Origin: Butyrivibrio sp.
GTDB taxonomy: Bacteria; Bacillota; Clostridia; Lachnospirales; Lachnospiraceae
DNA: 64,000 bases
Reading direction: 5' to 3'
NCBI RefSeq assembly: GCF_017433805.1
Contig: NZ_JAFRGN010000057.1
Span: 1 to 64,000, forward strand
Shown here: positions 11,872 through 20,000 of the stretch, piece by piece
How the letters are laid out: the number at the start of each line of letters is the position of its first letter
How positions within the stretch are numbered: the first letter of the stretch is position 1
The notes under the pieces: model-generated
The model's input: the letters and a program-made list of their open reading frames with translations, nothing else
What the model was told of the DNA's origin: nothing
The model's database searches: none
Program-made: the position numbers and the translations under genes

Positions 11872-12303
11872 TCAACCTCCTTTCCCCGCAGACATAATCC
11901 CGCGTAGTTTTATTGTGATGCTAGGTATAAACAGCGGAACAATGCCCGCCACCAGATTAAAAACTGGAACCACTATAGCAAGTATCACCCAGAGAAGCTG
12001 CATCATGGTGCGATAACGAAGGCTTACGCCCATAGTCTGACGCGCCTGCTGCTCATCCTCAATGGATGTCACTTTCTGAACTGTAATCGCCATCCAGAAA
12101 AAATTTCCGACAGCAACAAAAAAGCCGATAATTCCAGCTAAAATCACTTTGTAATCAAAGGGTACGCTGTACCCAAATGGCAAATCCTGTGGAAGTACCA
12201 TGTGTAACACGAAGAAAATTGCAAACATTATAAGTACGCCAATGCCCGTACCTATGGCAATATTTCGGGTTTCTTTCTTAACTGCATCCTGTAATTTAAA
12301 CAT
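11872..12303 (-). CDS. small membrane protein at head of atp operon (AtpI-like)
   Basis: 143 residues from the ATG at 12303 (MFKLQDAVKKE). Four hydrophobic helices are visible: about 18-40, 52-75, 95-115 and 118-135. Position and topology fit the AtpI/ATP synthase subunit I group, proposed to help c-ring assembly or Mg2+ supply. Sequence identity to that group is weak by eye. The ATG overlaps the stop of the upstream gene by 8 bases. A longer frame runs upstream but would overlap that gene widely and has no better ribosome site. Confidence 0.72.
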   Translation of the reverse strand: MFKLQDAVKKETRNIAIGTGIGVLIMFAIFFVLHMVLPQDLPFGYSVPFDYKVILAGIIGFFVAVGNFFWMAITVQKVTSIEDEQQARQTMGVSLRYRTMMQLLWVILAIVVPVFNLVAGIVPLFIPSITIKLRGIMSAGKGG

Positions 12304-12574
12304 GTTTGTTGAAATAAACCTCCCCCGGATCTTTTTTACTTTTTTCTTTCTCTTCCCTGTGAACAACTGACTGATAGACCTTGTAAGCGGTCGTCATAGA
12401 ACCACCGAGCCCCAATATAAACCCCGGTATATAAACCCATGCACCAACAGATAATTTGGTGACCAGAAGATAACATCCAAAAAGACATAATAAAAGCGGC
12501 ATCAGCAGTGACAATCCCAGCTGTCCAACCATAGCAAACTGCCCTAATAGCTTGGAAATCTCTCTCATTTGCAT
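12296..12574 (-). CDS. AtpZ/AtpI-type small membrane protein
   Basis: 92 residues. Two transmembrane helices (about 14-38 and 44-66) with the pattern FAMVGQLGLSLLMPLLLCLFG and a glycine-rich second helix (PGFILGLGGSMTTAYKVY), as in the AtpZ/AtpI family found at the start of atp operons. The C-terminus is short and charged. It is the first gene after the atp promoter and overlaps the next gene by 8 bases. A role in assembly or regulation of the ATP synthase is inferred from position. Confidence 0.75.
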   Translation of the reverse strand: MQMREISKLLGQFAMVGQLGLSLLMPLLLCLFGCYLLVTKLSVGAWVYIPGFILGLGGSMTTAYKVYQSVVHREEKEKSKKDPGEVYFNKHV

Positions 12575-12709
12575 ATGGTTTTTGTTCGCTCCTTCCTTGT
12601 CACATTTTCTCTAGCCGTTAACGCTATACCGAACATTTCACCTGCACAATATGCTGATTATTTCATCAGGGCATAATAATTGCGCATAACAAAACAGTAT
12701 AACAACTTA

Positions 12710-12738
12710 ATAATACACTTTTTGCCCCATTTCTACAA
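12710..12738 (-). promoter_or_regulatory. sigma-A promoter of the atp operon
   Basis: On the minus strand a -35 TTGTAG (12733-12738) and a -10 TATTAT (12710-12715) are separated by exactly 17 bases, about 135 bases upstream of the first gene of the operon. The region between promoter and gene holds no further structure I can name. Confidence 0.65.
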
Positions 12739-12778
12739 CTAATGTTAGACAATTCATGGCTTTTTCATATTTTCATAC

Positions 12779-12824
12779 AAAAAAGCTCTACGCCGCGTCA
12801 TCACTTGACTTTGCGGCATAGAGC
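12779..12824 (-). terminator. intrinsic terminator of aspS
   Basis: On the minus strand a 12-bp stem (12785-12796 with 12813-12824, one G-U-type irregularity) is followed by CTTTTTTG. It lies 44 bases after the aspS stop and isolates aspS from the atp promoter. Confidence 0.88.
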
Positions 12825-12867
12825 CCGATAATTAATAAAACTTTTATCAAAATTTCGCTTATTTGTT

Positions 12868-14673
12868 TCACTCAGCGTCTTCTGCAGTTGTCTTGATGTG
12901 AAGCTCTTCAAGCTGCTTGTCTGTTACGTATCCAGGAGCACCCATCATTACGTCTGCTGCATTCTTGTTCATAGGGAAAGGAATGATCTCACGAATTGAG
13001 TCCTCACCTGCAAGAAGCATAACCATACGGTCTACCCCAGGAGCAATTCCTGCGTGTGGCGGTGCACCATAGCAGAATGCATTGTACATAGCAGGGAACT
13101 TGGCCTTAACGTCTTCCTCACCAAGTCTTACCATCTCGAATGCCTTGATCATGATCTCAGGATCATGGTTACGTACAGCACCAGATGAAAGCTCGATACC
13201 ATTTACAACAAGGTCATACTGATCTGCTGTGATTGAAAGAGGATCGATCTCACCTTTCTCAGCCTTGATAAGTGTCTCAAGACCGCCACTTGGCATTGAG
13301 AATGGGTTGTGACAGAACTCTAATTCTCCTGACTCCTCACCAATCTCATACATAGGGAAGTCTACGATCCAGCAGAACTCATATCTCTCTTTATCCATAT
13401 GTCCAGGTACAGCAGCACCAAATGTCTTAACGATAACACCTGCAGTCTTCTGTGCAGCTGAAAGCTTGCCACTTGAAAGAACTACAAGATCACCAGCCTT
13501 AAGTGAAAGAGCTGATACTACAGCATCCTTGATAGGCGCTACGAACTTGGAGATACCACCAACGAGCTCTCCGTTCTCATCCATTCTGAACCAGTAAGCC
13601 TTGTTACCGGACTGAACCTCTACATCACCAATAGTCTTGTCGATGAACTTACGGCTCTCCTTGAAGTCAGAAATAACAACAGCCTTGATTCTAACGTTTG
13701 TATCTGTTCCATCCTCAGCCTTAGTAGCAAATGGTCCAAATCCGCAATCCTTGAGAGACTCAGTTACATCTGTGACTGTAAGGTCAATTCTAAGGTCAGG
13801 CTTGTCTGAACCATATTTCTCCATAGCCTCAAGATAAGGAATTCTTGTAAATGGAGCCTTGGAAGCAATATCATATGTTCCAAACTTCTCGAATACTGGA
13901 GGAAGTACATCCTCACATACTGCAAATACATCTTCCTGAGTAGCGAAAGCCATCTCCATATCAAGCTGATAGAATTCTCCTGGGCTTCTGTCTCCTCTAG
14001 CATCCTCATCACGGAAGCAAGGAGCGATCTGGAAGTAACGGTCAAATCCAGCTGTCATAAGAAGCTGCTTGAACTGCTGTGGAGCCTGTGGAAGTGCATA
14101 GAACTTACCAGGGTGCTTTCTTGCAGGAACAAGGTAGTCTCTAGCTCCCTCAGGTGAAGAAGCTGTAAGGATAGGAGTTGTGATCTCCATAAATCCGTGC
14201 TCTGTCATAGCCTGACGAAGTGCAGCAACTACATTGCATCTAAGAATAATATTCTTCTTAACCTCAGGGTTACGAAGATCAAGATAACGATATTTAAGAC
14301 GAGCTGTCTCATCAGCCTCTCTTGAATGATTGATTTCAAAAGGAAGCTCATTGTAACGGCAGCGGCCAAGAACTGTGATAGACTCTGGTACTACCTCGAT
14401 ATCACCAGTCTCCTGCTTGGGATTCTTGGAACTGCGCTCTCTAACAACACCCTTAACAGATATTGTAGACTCTTTATTGATGGCCTTAGCAGTCTTAACC
14501 ATCTCCTCTGTTTCAAGGACAATCTGTGTTGTGCCATAGAAGTCTCTAAGAACTACGAATCCAAGTCCTGATCCAACTTCACGCATATTCTCAAGCCAGC
14601 CTACAAGAGTAACACTCTCGCCAACATTAGATATACGCAGCTCACCACAATTATGTGTACGTGATTGCATCAT
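12868..14673 (-). CDS. aspS: aspartate--tRNA ligase
   Basis: 601 residues from ATG 14673, which has GGAG eight bases upstream; the frame stays open further upstream but adds an atypical 35-residue hydrophobic tail. An N-terminal OB-fold (VTLVGWLENMREVG) binds the anticodon. The class II core shows FMEITTPILTASSPEGARD, the motif 2 FRDEDARGDRSPGEF and the motif 3 GIAPGVDRMVML. A GAD insertion lies in the middle, the bacterial type. It charges tRNA-Asp; whether it also charges tRNA-Asn cannot be told. No T-box is visible upstream. It is transcribed alone, between two terminators. Confidence 0.96.
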   Translation of the reverse strand: MMQSRTHNCGELRISNVGESVTLVGWLENMREVGSGLGFVVLRDFYGTTQIVLETEEMVKTAKAINKESTISVKGVVRERSSKNPKQETGDIEVVPESITVLGRCRYNELPFEINHSREADETARLKYRYLDLRNPEVKKNIILRCNVVAALRQAMTEHGFMEITTPILTASSPEGARDYLVPARKHPGKFYALPQAPQQFKQLLMTAGFDRYFQIAPCFRDEDARGDRSPGEFYQLDMEMAFATQEDVFAVCEDVLPPVFEKFGTYDIASKAPFTRIPYLEAMEKYGSDKPDLRIDLTVTDVTESLKDCGFGPFATKAEDGTDTNVRIKAVVISDFKESRKFIDKTIGDVEVQSGNKAYWFRMDENGELVGGISKFVAPIKDAVVSALSLKAGDLVVLSSGKLSAAQKTAGVIVKTFGAAVPGHMDKERYEFCWIVDFPMYEIGEESGELEFCHNPFSMPSGGLETLIKAEKGEIDPLSITADQYDLVVNGIELSSGAVRNHDPEIMIKAFEMVRLGEEDVKAKFPAMYNAFCYGAPPHAGIAPGVDRMVMLLAGEDSIREIIPFPMNKNAADVMMGAPGYVTDKQLEELHIKTTAEDAE

Positions 14674-14817
14674 AGTATCTACTCCATTTCTATTAATATA
14701 CTCCACAATCCACATGACAATGACATCCACCGTCACTCCGATGGCACTTTGTGCCAAATCGTTCCTTGTGTATGCCACTTATCATGTGTCTTGCTCATCT
14801 CATACTAATAATTACAA

Positions 14818-14860
14818 AATAAAAATGTGCGTGATACTGAAAATCTTCAATATCACGCAC
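14818..14860 (-). terminator. intrinsic terminator of the lipoprotein gene
   Basis: Stem GTGCGTGATA (14827-14836) with TATCACGCAC (14851-14860). On the minus strand it is followed by ATTTTTATTTTG. It lies 40 bases after the lipoprotein stop. Confidence 0.88.
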
Positions 14861-14900
14861 AACATTTTAAATCATACTCTGTATAGTTTCAAGCTTATTT

Positions 14901-15551
14901 TCACTTAACCTTATTGCCGCCCCACTCAACTACTGTAAAGCCACCTCTTGATGGAGACTCAAGATACTGTGGATTGATCTTGATGTACTTATCTGTAGGA
15001 TACCAGGCCATGAATACGCGGATCATGGTATCAGGAGCAGGTGTTACTGACAACTTGGCGTTATTGTTATAGGTTGTACCCTGGAAGCTGATGAGGTTAT
15101 ATGGATTCTTTTCCATCATTGGAAGCCAGAACTCTATAAACTCTGCCCTCTCTGCTTCATTCAGTCCCAGAACTGTGAGCTTATCTTCAAGGAAGCTCTT
15201 GGTATCTTCGCCCTTAACACAAAAGCCTGAGTAAAAATCATAGGAATAATTTGGATCGCCTTCCCAGAACAGATAGTCATAGGTCTTACCTTCAAAGGTA
15301 ATCTTGCCATCCCTATTGGCTGTGACATTCCAGGTCTTATCCGCATTGAACTCCGGGATCAGATCAACCAGGTTACCGTTATAATCAAGGCTTACTGAAA
15401 TCTCTGTATTATCTTCAAGAGGATACAGGTAAATTACAGGCTTTAGATCCTGTCCTTCCTGTGCACCGTTCTGAGCCCCAGCACCTGTGCATCCCACAAT
15501 TGCTGTCATCATTATAGACAAAAAAATACCAACAATCGCCTTCTTGTTCAT
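14901..15551 (-). CDS. secreted lipoprotein of unknown function
   Basis: 216 residues from ATG 15551, chosen because GGAGGG lies seven bases upstream. The N-terminus is a lipoprotein signal (MNKKAIVGIF..., lipobox IVGC, Cys21), followed by a short Gly/Gln/Ala linker. The mature part starts KPVIYLYPLEDNTEISVSLDYNG and is rich in beta structure and aromatic residues (YDYLFWEGDPNYSYDF). This KPVIYLYP start is common in uncharacterised secreted proteins of Firmicutes; I do not know a function. It is monocistronic: promoter-like -10 upstream, terminator downstream. Confidence 0.85.
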   Translation of the reverse strand: MNKKAIVGIFLSIMMTAIVGCTGAGAQNGAQEGQDLKPVIYLYPLEDNTEISVSLDYNGNLVDLIPEFNADKTWNVTANRDGKITFEGKTYDYLFWEGDPNYSYDFYSGFCVKGEDTKSFLEDKLTVLGLNEAERAEFIEFWLPMMEKNPYNLISFQGTTYNNNAKLSVTPAPDTMIRVFMAWYPTDKYIKINPQYLESPSRGGFTVVEWGGNKVK

Positions 15552-15607
15552 AAACAAACCCTCCAAAAGTTGTTCCCTGACAATAGACATAACAACTTTA
15601 TACTACT

Positions 15608-15636
15608 ATTATACGCCTATTTTCCCGATAAGTATT
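15608..15636 (-). promoter_or_regulatory. possible promoter of the lipoprotein gene
   Basis: A perfect -10 TATAAT (15608-15613) lies about 57 bases upstream of the start codon. The -35 at 17-base spacing (AATACT) is poor, so the site may need an activator or be an extended type. Confidence 0.4.
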
Positions 15637-15714
15637 GCTAGTTTATGAACAATAAATTACATTTTTATGACTTAAACGTTTATCCTCGCTAGATTACATG
15701 CGGTTTTCATAGTC

Positions 15715-18186
15715 TTAGTCCAGCTTGAGCAGCATTTTTAGTACTCTTTCAGCACTCGTCTCAAGATCTTTTCTCTTAAGAGCCTTCTTATCAATGGCCT
15801 CAAGAAGCTGTTCTGTGTAGCCGCAGCCCATCTTGATATCATTGCCAGCAAGTACTTCTTTGTAGTGCTCACCAAAGCCCCACCAGTCACTTACTACAAC
15901 GCCTTCAAAGCCCCATTCATCACGCAGGATTCCTGTGAGAAGGTCATAAGACTCGGAAGCCCTCTGTCCATTAACAACGTTGTAAGAAGACATGATGCTC
16001 CAAGGCTCAGCCTCTTTGACAATGATCTCGAACGCCTTAAGATAAATCTCTCTTATAGCACGCTCAGATGCTCTTGAATCACTGGCCTTTCTGTTAGATT
16101 CCTTGTTGTTGAGGGCAAAATGTTTAGGTGTAGCAATGATGTTGTTACTCTGTATACCGCGAACCATAGCTGCTGCCTGCTTTCCTGCAAGGAATGGATC
16201 TTCTGAGTAGTACTCAAAGTTTCTCCCGCAAAGTGGACTTCTGTGAATATTCACAGCTGGAGTAAGCCAAGCTGCAAAGTTACACTCTTTGGCCTCTGCA
16301 CCGCCTGCCACGCCAACTTCATAGCAGATATCCTCATTCCAGGTGCATGCAAGAAGTGTTGAACATGGGAAAGCTGTAGTAACTACGCCCACTTCCGGAG
16401 CAATTCTGACGCCGGCTGGTCCATCGCAGGTCTGAGCAGAAGGAACGCCAACCTCTGGGAGATTGCCATAGCCAAAGGTATTAGCCATACCAACGTTAGG
16501 CTGTCCACCCAGAAGATTTCCAAGCTGCTCGTTAGAGAGCTGCTTCATGAAGTCTTCGAGTGTGATCTTGCACTCAGCTACCTCAATAAATTTCTTAGGA
16601 TCACCTTCCTTAGAAGGTAAAAAGAGCTGGAATCTCTCCTGTGGTCTTACTACCGGAGTCTTAAGCACGTCATGCTCTATCTTATCTTTCCAATTCTTTG
16701 GTCTTGGGAAAATAGTTTCATAAGTATCAACCGGCTTAAGCTGTGGAAGCTCTTCAAAGCTTCCATCCGCAAGCATTCTCTTTTTAAGTGATGTTGGAAC
16801 AAGTCTGTTCTTAACCTGCTCTATCACAACATTTTTCTTAAGCTCGTATGTATAATCAAGTTCCTTAACGTCTCTTACAGATGTACCAAGGAAGAATTTA
16901 TATTCGCCCTTTTCAAGTATCCATGCTGCCTTTTTAACCTTGCCAAGATCGTCGTAGGAAGTCATATCCTCAACGCAGAGAGCTATAGTAACGCGCTGAC
17001 TCTCGCCTGGCTGCAAAAAACGTGTCTTAACATAGCCACCAAGTACTTTAGAAGGCTTACCCAGCTTACCCTGTGGAGCACTGTAGTAGAGCTGCACTAC
17101 TTCTTTTCCTGCAATCTTACCAATGTTGGTGACATTAGCAGATACTACGATTGCATCAGGAAGCTCGCTCGTTTCCTTGCTGCCCTCCGCTTCGATCGTC
17201 ATAGCTTCTGCCTTACAATCTTCTACAGCAAATGTTGTATATGAAAGTCCATATCCAAACGGGTAGTTGACCTTACTAGCTGCCCCTGGGATTGTCTCAA
17301 AATAGCGATATCCTACATAGATATCCTCTGTGTAATCAACGTAGTCGTCATTCTCGTGGAAGCCATCTGTTGAAGGATAGTCCTCAAGTCTTGCAGCAAA
17401 GGTATCTGAAAGCTTACCTGAAGGATTGACCTTACCAAGAAGGATCTTGGCTGCTGCGAGTCCGCCTTCTATTCCGCCCTGCCATGCCATGAGAACTGAT
17501 GAAATGGCATCATCATCCTTGAACCAGGTTGTATCTACAACTCCGCCTACATTCATCACAACGATTACGTTAGCGAAGTTCTCTTTTACCTGCCTTACCA
17601 TCTTCTTCTCAGCAATTGTGAGATAGAAATCGCCATGGTCAAAGATCTTGTTGCCCTGTTCTACAAGCTCCTTGGCTTCGCACCTGATCTCTCGGTCTAC
17701 TCCTGCAACCTTTCTATCCCAGCCTTCTCCGGAGAATCTGCTGATCGCGATGATTGCTGTATCTGCATAGGCTGCTGCATCTGCCAGGATATCTTCCGGA
17801 AGAGCCGGCTCTTTGATCATGCCTGGTGCGATTCCAAGTCTGTACTGATCTGCTATATATTCCTGATAGAATCTGACAGATTTGTCGTAAATTGAAATGT
17901 CTGATGTGTACTGAGAAAGGCCTTCGTAGAGGTTTCTGATGTAAGGAACTGTTACATCTCCGCTACCACCGCCGCCTTTTACATAGTCAAATACTCCCTT
18001 TCCAAAGAGGGCTACTCTTGTGCCCTTCCTGAGAGGAAGTACATTTCTGTCATTCTTAAGAAGTACCATACCTTCGCATGCTGCCTGGCAGGAAAGGTCG
18101 ATGTGCTTCTGACTTGCTGTAACTCGCACGCCTCCTTCGCCCAACGGAAGATTTGGTGTGTATTTGATTCTTGCCCATTTTTCCAT
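15715..18186 (-). CDS. GH3 beta-glucosidase, permuted domain order
   Basis: 823 residues from ATG 18186 (GAGG eight bases upstream). The domain order is reversed relative to most GH3 enzymes: the alpha/beta sandwich comes first (EGMVLLKNDRNVLPL, KGGGGSGDV), then a fibronectin-III-like domain (about 330-430), and the (beta/alpha)8 catalytic barrel last (about 545-820). The nucleophile is Asp767 in GFEGVVVSDWW; substrate residues KHFALNN and the CDGPAGVR start of the barrel are present. This order is known from Butyrivibrio fibrisolvens and Ruminococcus albus beta-glucosidases. No signal peptide is seen, so it probably hydrolyses imported cello- or other beta-glucosides in the cytoplasm. It has its own promoter. 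Confidence 0.93.
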   Translation of the reverse strand: MEKWARIKYTPNLPLGEGGVRVTASQKHIDLSCQAACEGMVLLKNDRNVLPLRKGTRVALFGKGVFDYVKGGGGSGDVTVPYIRNLYEGLSQYTSDISIYDKSVRFYQEYIADQYRLGIAPGMIKEPALPEDILADAAAYADTAIIAISRFSGEGWDRKVAGVDREIRCEAKELVEQGNKIFDHGDFYLTIAEKKMVRQVKENFANVIVVMNVGGVVDTTWFKDDDAISSVLMAWQGGIEGGLAAAKILLGKVNPSGKLSDTFAARLEDYPSTDGFHENDDYVDYTEDIYVGYRYFETIPGAASKVNYPFGYGLSYTTFAVEDCKAEAMTIEAEGSKETSELPDAIVVSANVTNIGKIAGKEVVQLYYSAPQGKLGKPSKVLGGYVKTRFLQPGESQRVTIALCVEDMTSYDDLGKVKKAAWILEKGEYKFFLGTSVRDVKELDYTYELKKNVVIEQVKNRLVPTSLKKRMLADGSFEELPQLKPVDTYETIFPRPKNWKDKIEHDVLKTPVVRPQERFQLFLPSKEGDPKKFIEVAECKITLEDFMKQLSNEQLGNLLGGQPNVGMANTFGYGNLPEVGVPSAQTCDGPAGVRIAPEVGVVTTAFPCSTLLACTWNEDICYEVGVAGGAEAKECNFAAWLTPAVNIHRSPLCGRNFEYYSEDPFLAGKQAAAMVRGIQSNNIIATPKHFALNNKESNRKASDSRASERAIREIYLKAFEIIVKEAEPWSIMSSYNVVNGQRASESYDLLTGILRDEWGFEGVVVSDWWGFGEHYKEVLAGNDIKMGCGYTEQLLEAIDKKALKRKDLETSAERVLKMLLKLD

Positions 18187-18245
18187 AATTATGTCCTCGC
18201 TCAATATCCTCTGATAATGTGCATCTATTACCACGCTACTAAAAA

Positions 18246-18274
18246 ATCATAGCATAACCCTATACTAGAGACAA
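18246..18274 (-). promoter_or_regulatory. sigma-A promoter of the GH3 gene
   Basis: -35 TTGTCT (18269-18274), 17-base spacer, -10 TATGAT (18246-18251) on the minus strand, about 60 bases upstream of the start codon. Confidence 0.7.
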
Positions 18275-18555
18275 ATATAGACGTCACAGGACGTTCAATT
18301 AGTTGACAGATTTCTGATTATGCTATATATTAGCGTCTGTCTATATAATTCTAGAATATGATGATATATCATCAGTGATTCACTATGTGGCGCTAGATTT
18401 ATTCTTGCCACACAAATTCAAGTATTTGTATACATTATTGTTGTCTCGGTATTTTCGTGCAGTAATTCGTGGTTTCTATCTTCTACATTACACATTCAGA
18501 ACAATTATCTGCATGATGAACAGACAAATAATTGACACATAAGGAGGACTAAACA
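18275..18555. other. AT-rich intergenic region, divergent control region
   Basis: About 280 bases between the GH3 promoter and the PD-(D/E)XK-like gene. No open frame of note. It contains one CGTGC copy (18456-18460, TTCGTGCAGTAA) of the motif that clusters downstream of the gene, and an ideal ribosome site AAGGAGGA at 18541-18548. No convincing promoter for the plus-strand gene was identified. Confidence 0.5.
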
Positions 18556-18606
18556 ATAGAAGACTACAGTTTTCAGTTAGAACAACAAATTAGCGATCTT
18601 GACACA

Positions 18607-19353
18607 TTGATCAAAAGGATAGACAAGAAGCTGGCATTATATAAAAGCGATGAAGTATTTCCGATAAAACTATGCAAGAAAAAGTCATGCTATCAGTACT
18701 ACACAGTCAATGCAGATGGACAGCGCGTATACATAAAAAAGAAAGATCGTGATAAAGTCCGAAGGAAATTTCAACGTGACTATCTTGAAAATGTAAAAAA
18801 GGTAGTTATAACACAGAGATATAGATTAGATCACTTTCTTAAACTATATGATATCTCTGCCATAAGTAATGTCTATGATAACCTGTGTGATGCAAGGAAA
18901 CAGATGGTTTCTCCAATAATAGATACAAAGGAAAGCTATGTTGCCAAATGGTTAGCCGAACACCCTGGTAATATGAATACATTTCCACAAGAGGGTGTAT
19001 TTTTAACAGATAACGGCGATCATGTCCGATCAAAATCAGAGAAAATCTTAGCTGATTTATTCTTCAAACTAAGAATTCCCTATGTCTATGAACCAAGGAT
19101 TGAACTCTCAAATGGTTTAAATGTTTATCCTGATTTTTTACTGCTAAACACACGAACAAGAAAATCTTACTATTGGGAGCATCTGGGATTAATTACTGAT
19201 GAAAACTACTCCAGTAAAGCATTATCAAAGCTATATTCTTACGAAAAAGATGGAATTGTTCTCGGTGAGAACTTACTCTTATCAATGGAATCTCTAGATA
19301 TGCCGTTAGACATGAGGCAAATCAAGAAAAAAATAGAAAAGTATCTATTATGA
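18607..19353 (+). CDS. PD-(D/E)XK-like nuclease-fold protein, copy 1; start uncertain
   Basis: 248 residues from TTG 18607. The frame continues upstream for 17 sense codons to an ATA at 18556-18558, exactly eight bases after AAGGAGGA, and then meets a stop; the upstream peptide (EDYSFQLEQQISDLDT) aligns with the coiled N-terminus of the paralogue at 31787-32608. The real start is therefore probably that ATA, or a lost ATG. The C-terminal half has the conserved VRSKSE (Glu145), YPDF (Asp176) and YYWEHLG (Glu191, His192). This order (helix Glu, then Asp, then Glu) resembles PD-(D/E)XK endonuclease folds, but the usual Lys is missing. The N-terminal half is basic and may bind nucleic acid. Function unknown; AT-rich surroundings suggest acquisition. 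Confidence 0.7.
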   Translation: MIKRIDKKLALYKSDEVFPIKLCKKKSCYQYYTVNADGQRVYIKKKDRDKVRRKFQRDYLENVKKVVITQRYRLDHFLKLYDISAISNVYDNLCDARKQMVSPIIDTKESYVAKWLAEHPGNMNTFPQEGVFLTDNGDHVRSKSEKILADLFFKLRIPYVYEPRIELSNGLNVYPDFLLLNTRTRKSYYWEHLGLITDENYSSKALSKLYSYEKDGIVLGENLLLSMESLDMPLDMRQIKKKIEKYLL

Positions 19354-19360
19354 TTTTCGG

Positions 19361-19630
19361 ATGCACGCTTTCATCTATATCTCATTTTCTATCGTGCAAC
19401 GTTTAGGCATCCCCCTCCTCGAAATGCAATATCTTAAGCAGATTTTAATCACAGTAATTGAACAATTGCACGTTATCCCCTGCCGAATTTATACTAGCGT
19501 GTAGCACCGACCAACATCAGTTCTACCAGTATGACGTTTTATTGAAATTGTCATCGGTTAACGTGCAACCATTGTATAAAATCCATTTTCTCTAGCACGA
19601 TAATTACTAGCAAAATCTCTATATCGTGCA
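19361..19630. repeat. cluster of six CGTGCA-type short repeats
   Basis: The pentamer CGTGC or its complement occurs at 19363-19367 (-), 19393-19397 (+), 19468-19472 (-), 19562-19566 (+), 19595-19599 (-) and 19625-19629 (+). Aligned, they give the consensus A(A/T)CGTGCA(A/T)C in both orientations. A seventh copy lies upstream of the gene at 18456. For a low-GC intergenic stretch well under one copy would be expected by chance. The region 19354-19700 has no gene. The copies could be sites for the adjacent PD-(D/E)XK-like protein or another regulator. Confidence 0.55.
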
Positions 19631-19861
19631 TCACACAAAAAAACACCCCGTCGTACTGTCTACTGGTTCCACTAGATACATATACTGATCTACATCCCTC
19701 AGATGAAGAAAAACATATACATTTCCCTATAATCTGTGTTAAAGTAATATTGCATATAGAATAGTTTCCGGCAATTCTTTTGCCACAATCTATGGATATG
19801 CAGATTGTAATTCGTATTCATTCCTAATACCTGAAATGAATAAATCTCCGAAAGAAAGGAA

Positions 19862-19940
19862 GGTGGTTTTAATGAAGTCAGATTCACATTTATGCAGTAG
19901 CGATTCTGCTCCTGGTCGAAGTACCAAGCTCAAAACCACC
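19862..19940 (+). promoter_or_regulatory. structured leader of mgtE, candidate Mg2+-responsive element
   Basis: A perfect 9-bp helix GGTGGTTTT (19862-19870) with AAAACCACC (19932-19940) encloses about 60 bases that can form two short hairpins (GCAG...CTGC and TGGT-CGAAGT-ACCA), a three-way-junction-like fold that ends 25 bases before the mgtE start. It does not match the M-box consensus as I know it. A possible -10 TATAAT lies near 19728-19733. A short open frame runs through the structure. Control of mgtE by Mg2+ is inferred from position only. Confidence 0.5.
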
Positions 19941-20000
19941 AACTTAATAAAAGGAGATTATTACAATGGAATTACAAGAAGAAGAGAAGACAACCGCTGA
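19872..20000 (+). CDS. possible 42-residue leader peptide overlapping mgtE
   Basis: ATG at 19872, preceded by AAGGAAGGTGG, opens a frame of 42 codons ending in TGA at 19998-20000, 35 bases inside mgtE in another frame. The peptide starts MKSDSHLCSSDSAPG and is not hydrophobic. Its start lies inside the leader helix, so its translation would disrupt the fold. It could be a regulatory leader peptide or chance. Confidence 0.3.
   Translation: MKSDSHLCSSDSAPGRSTKLKTTNLIKGDYYNGITRRREDNR

Noticed and set aside
14674-14817. T-box leader of aspS
   Set aside because: The 140-base leader has a small hairpin (TTGGCACAAAGTGCCA) and promoter-like elements but no T-box sequence or terminator.
19700-19965. 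M-box riboswitch upstream of mgtE
   Set aside because: The long conserved M-box core was not found. The structure present is shorter and different, so I list it only as a candidate leader element.
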